Source of the DNA: Treponema sp.
GTDB taxonomy: Bacteria > Spirochaetota > Spirochaetia > Treponematales > Breznakiellaceae
DNA length: 5,164 bases
Assembly (NCBI GenBank): GCA_009785545.1
Contig: WQWD01000199.1
Span: 1 to 5,164, forward strand
Direction: 5' to 3'
The notes under the pieces were generated by a model. The model ran no database searches and was not told the DNA's origin. It was given only the letters and a program-made list of their open reading frames with translations. The translations under genes were made by a program, and so were the position numbers. Below are positions 4,545 through 5,164 of the stretch, piece after piece. Positions within the stretch are counted from its first letter, which is position 1; every line of letters begins with the position of its first letter.

Positions 4545-5046
4545 GGCACTTGAAGCACTTAATAAAAGAGCCGAAGAAACGGCGGCTGCGGTTATGGAAA
4601 AACTTAAAAGTTCTTCCCTTACGCTCGCTCTTGCAGAGTCTTGCACAGCGGGGCTTGTATCAAGTTTACTTGTAAACACAAGCGGCGCATCAGCTCATTT
4701 TTGGGGCTCTTTTGTTTGTTACAAGCAGGAAGCAAAAACAACAATGCTCGGCATTAACAATGATGAGCTTTTGACCAATGGCACTGTAAGCCGTGAAACT
4801 GCTATCGCAATGGCAGAAAACACGCTGCGAAAAAGCACGGCAGACATAACGGCTTCCGTAACAGGTTTTGCCGGACCAACCGGCGATGACAAAACAAGCG
4901 GTGGAACGGTTTGGACAGCAGTTGCTCTGCGGGACGGCAAGGTTGACGCAAAAGAGTTTCGCTTTTCAGGCGGCAGAAACATAATCCGTGTTTATGCGTG
5001 CATTGCGGTTCTGGAAGAAATTTTACAAATGATACCAAATCCTTGA
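4531..5046 (+). CDS. pncC: Nicotinamide-nucleotide amidase (CinA C-terminal domain, PncC-like)
   Basis: PncC-type enzymes hydrolyse nicotinamide mononucleotide to nicotinate mononucleotide and ammonia, returning the by-product of NAD-dependent DNA ligase to NAD synthesis. The 171-residue protein matches the length of stand-alone PncC (E. coli about 165) and lacks the N-terminal COG1058 domain of full CinA. It shows LALAESCTAG (32-41; S37 is the presumed catalytic serine), FVCYKQEAK (61-69), NGTVSRETAIAMAE (83-96), SVTGFAGPTGD (109-119) and GGTVWTAVA (124-132). ATG 4531 overlaps the bactofilin stop by 14 bases. No strong Shine-Dalgarno precedes it (only GGA at 4514-4516, too far), so translation is probably coupled to the bactofilin. 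A start at ATG 4594 would cut into the first helix of the domain and is less likely. In some bacteria cinA lies next to recA; here the downstream gene is not visible. Confidence 0.93.
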   Translation: MPECKALEALNKRAEETAAAVMEKLKSSSLTLALAESCTAGLVSSLLVNTSGASAHFWGSFVCYKQEAKTTMLGINNDELLTNGTVSRETAIAMAENTLRKSTADITASVTGFAGPTGDDKTSGGTVWTAVALRDGKVDAKEFRFSGGRNIIRVYACIAVLEEILQMIPNP

Positions 5047-5079
5047 TTCTTTTTGCGGAGCTTTTTATCAGATACCCGC

Positions 5080-5108
5080 TTGACATAAAACCAAAAAAAG
5101 TTTAGATT
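5080..5108 (+). promoter_or_regulatory. Probable sigma-70-type promoter downstream of pncC
   Basis: A perfect TTGACA (5080-5085) and TAGATT (5103-5108; four of six positions match TATAAT) are separated by 17 bases. The expected start is near 5115. It points rightwards, to a gene beginning at or beyond the window edge. It suggests that the pncC operon ends here, although no convincing intrinsic terminator hairpin with a T-run is seen between 5047 and 5079. Confidence 0.6.
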
Positions 5109-5114
5109 TTTAAT

Positions 5115-5124
5115 ATACATGTAT
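5115..5124. promoter_or_regulatory. 10-bp palindrome at the predicted transcription start
   Basis: ATACATGTAT is a perfect palindrome lying 6 to 16 bases past the -10 box at 5103-5108, where a repressor would block initiation. It could be an operator half of a larger site. Short AT-rich palindromes also arise by chance in this composition, so the call is tentative. Confidence 0.25.
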
Positions 5125-5144
5125 TTTATATCTTTTCGGTGAAC

Positions 5145-5164
5145 ATGAACCAAAAACAAATAGT
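5145..5164 (+). CDS. Possible start of a further gene, cut by the window edge
   Basis: An ATG at 5145 opens a frame reading MNQKQI to the end of the window. It lies about 30 bases after the predicted start site of the promoter at 5080-5108. GGTGA at 5138-5142 could serve as a ribosome binding site, but only two bases separate it from the ATG, which is unusually close, so a start beyond the edge is also possible. Six codons are too few to identify a product. Confidence 0.3.

Noticed and set aside
5047..5079. Terminator after pncC
   Set aside because: Only a four-base pairing (GCGG with CCGC) around a 17-base loop is visible, with no T-run after it; not enough to call.

Overview
The window looks like a chromosomal segment of a Treponema-type spirochaete. 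The order rpsT (S20) - HU-family protein - lnt matches, as I remember it, the T. pallidum order TP0250-TP0252. The base composition is moderately AT-rich and the gene set suits a host-associated or free-living treponeme. The genus call is inference; no rRNA or other phylogenetic marker is present.

Layout. Bases 1-561 hold no confident gene. They contain two diverged copies of a short direct repeat, a 9-bp inverted repeat, and the first copy of a ~120-bp three-hairpin element. A good promoter then precedes a 56-residue protein with a CxC...CxxC zinc-ribbon pattern (562-732). A second three-hairpin element (743-862) fills the gap before rpsT, which starts at TTG 890 behind a strong Shine-Dalgarno. 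A shortened third element (1167-1260) separates rpsT from the HU gene (start 1277). From there a compact plus-strand run follows with gaps of at most 30 bases or overlaps: HU, lnt, an orphan response regulator, a bactofilin and a stand-alone CinA C-terminal domain/PncC. After pncC a well-formed promoter (TTGACA-17-TAGATT) with a 10-bp palindrome near its start site probably drives a gene that begins at or beyond the right edge.

How the genes fit together. rpsT and HU are growth-linked housekeeping genes. Lnt adds the third acyl chain to lipoproteins, the bactofilin is a cytoskeletal polymer that could help set cell shape, and PncC recycles NMN. The response regulator, sitting between the two envelope-related genes, has a normal receiver domain but an unrecognised helical C-terminus.

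The most interesting signal is the intergenic repeat family. Two full copies keep the same loops and spacer while their stems differ by paired, compensatory changes. Within one copy the variable stem block is shared by the first and third hairpins, so their arms can also pair with each other across the whole element. That suggests a selected or actively homogenised nucleic-acid structure: a MITE-like mobile repeat, an RNA switch, or both.
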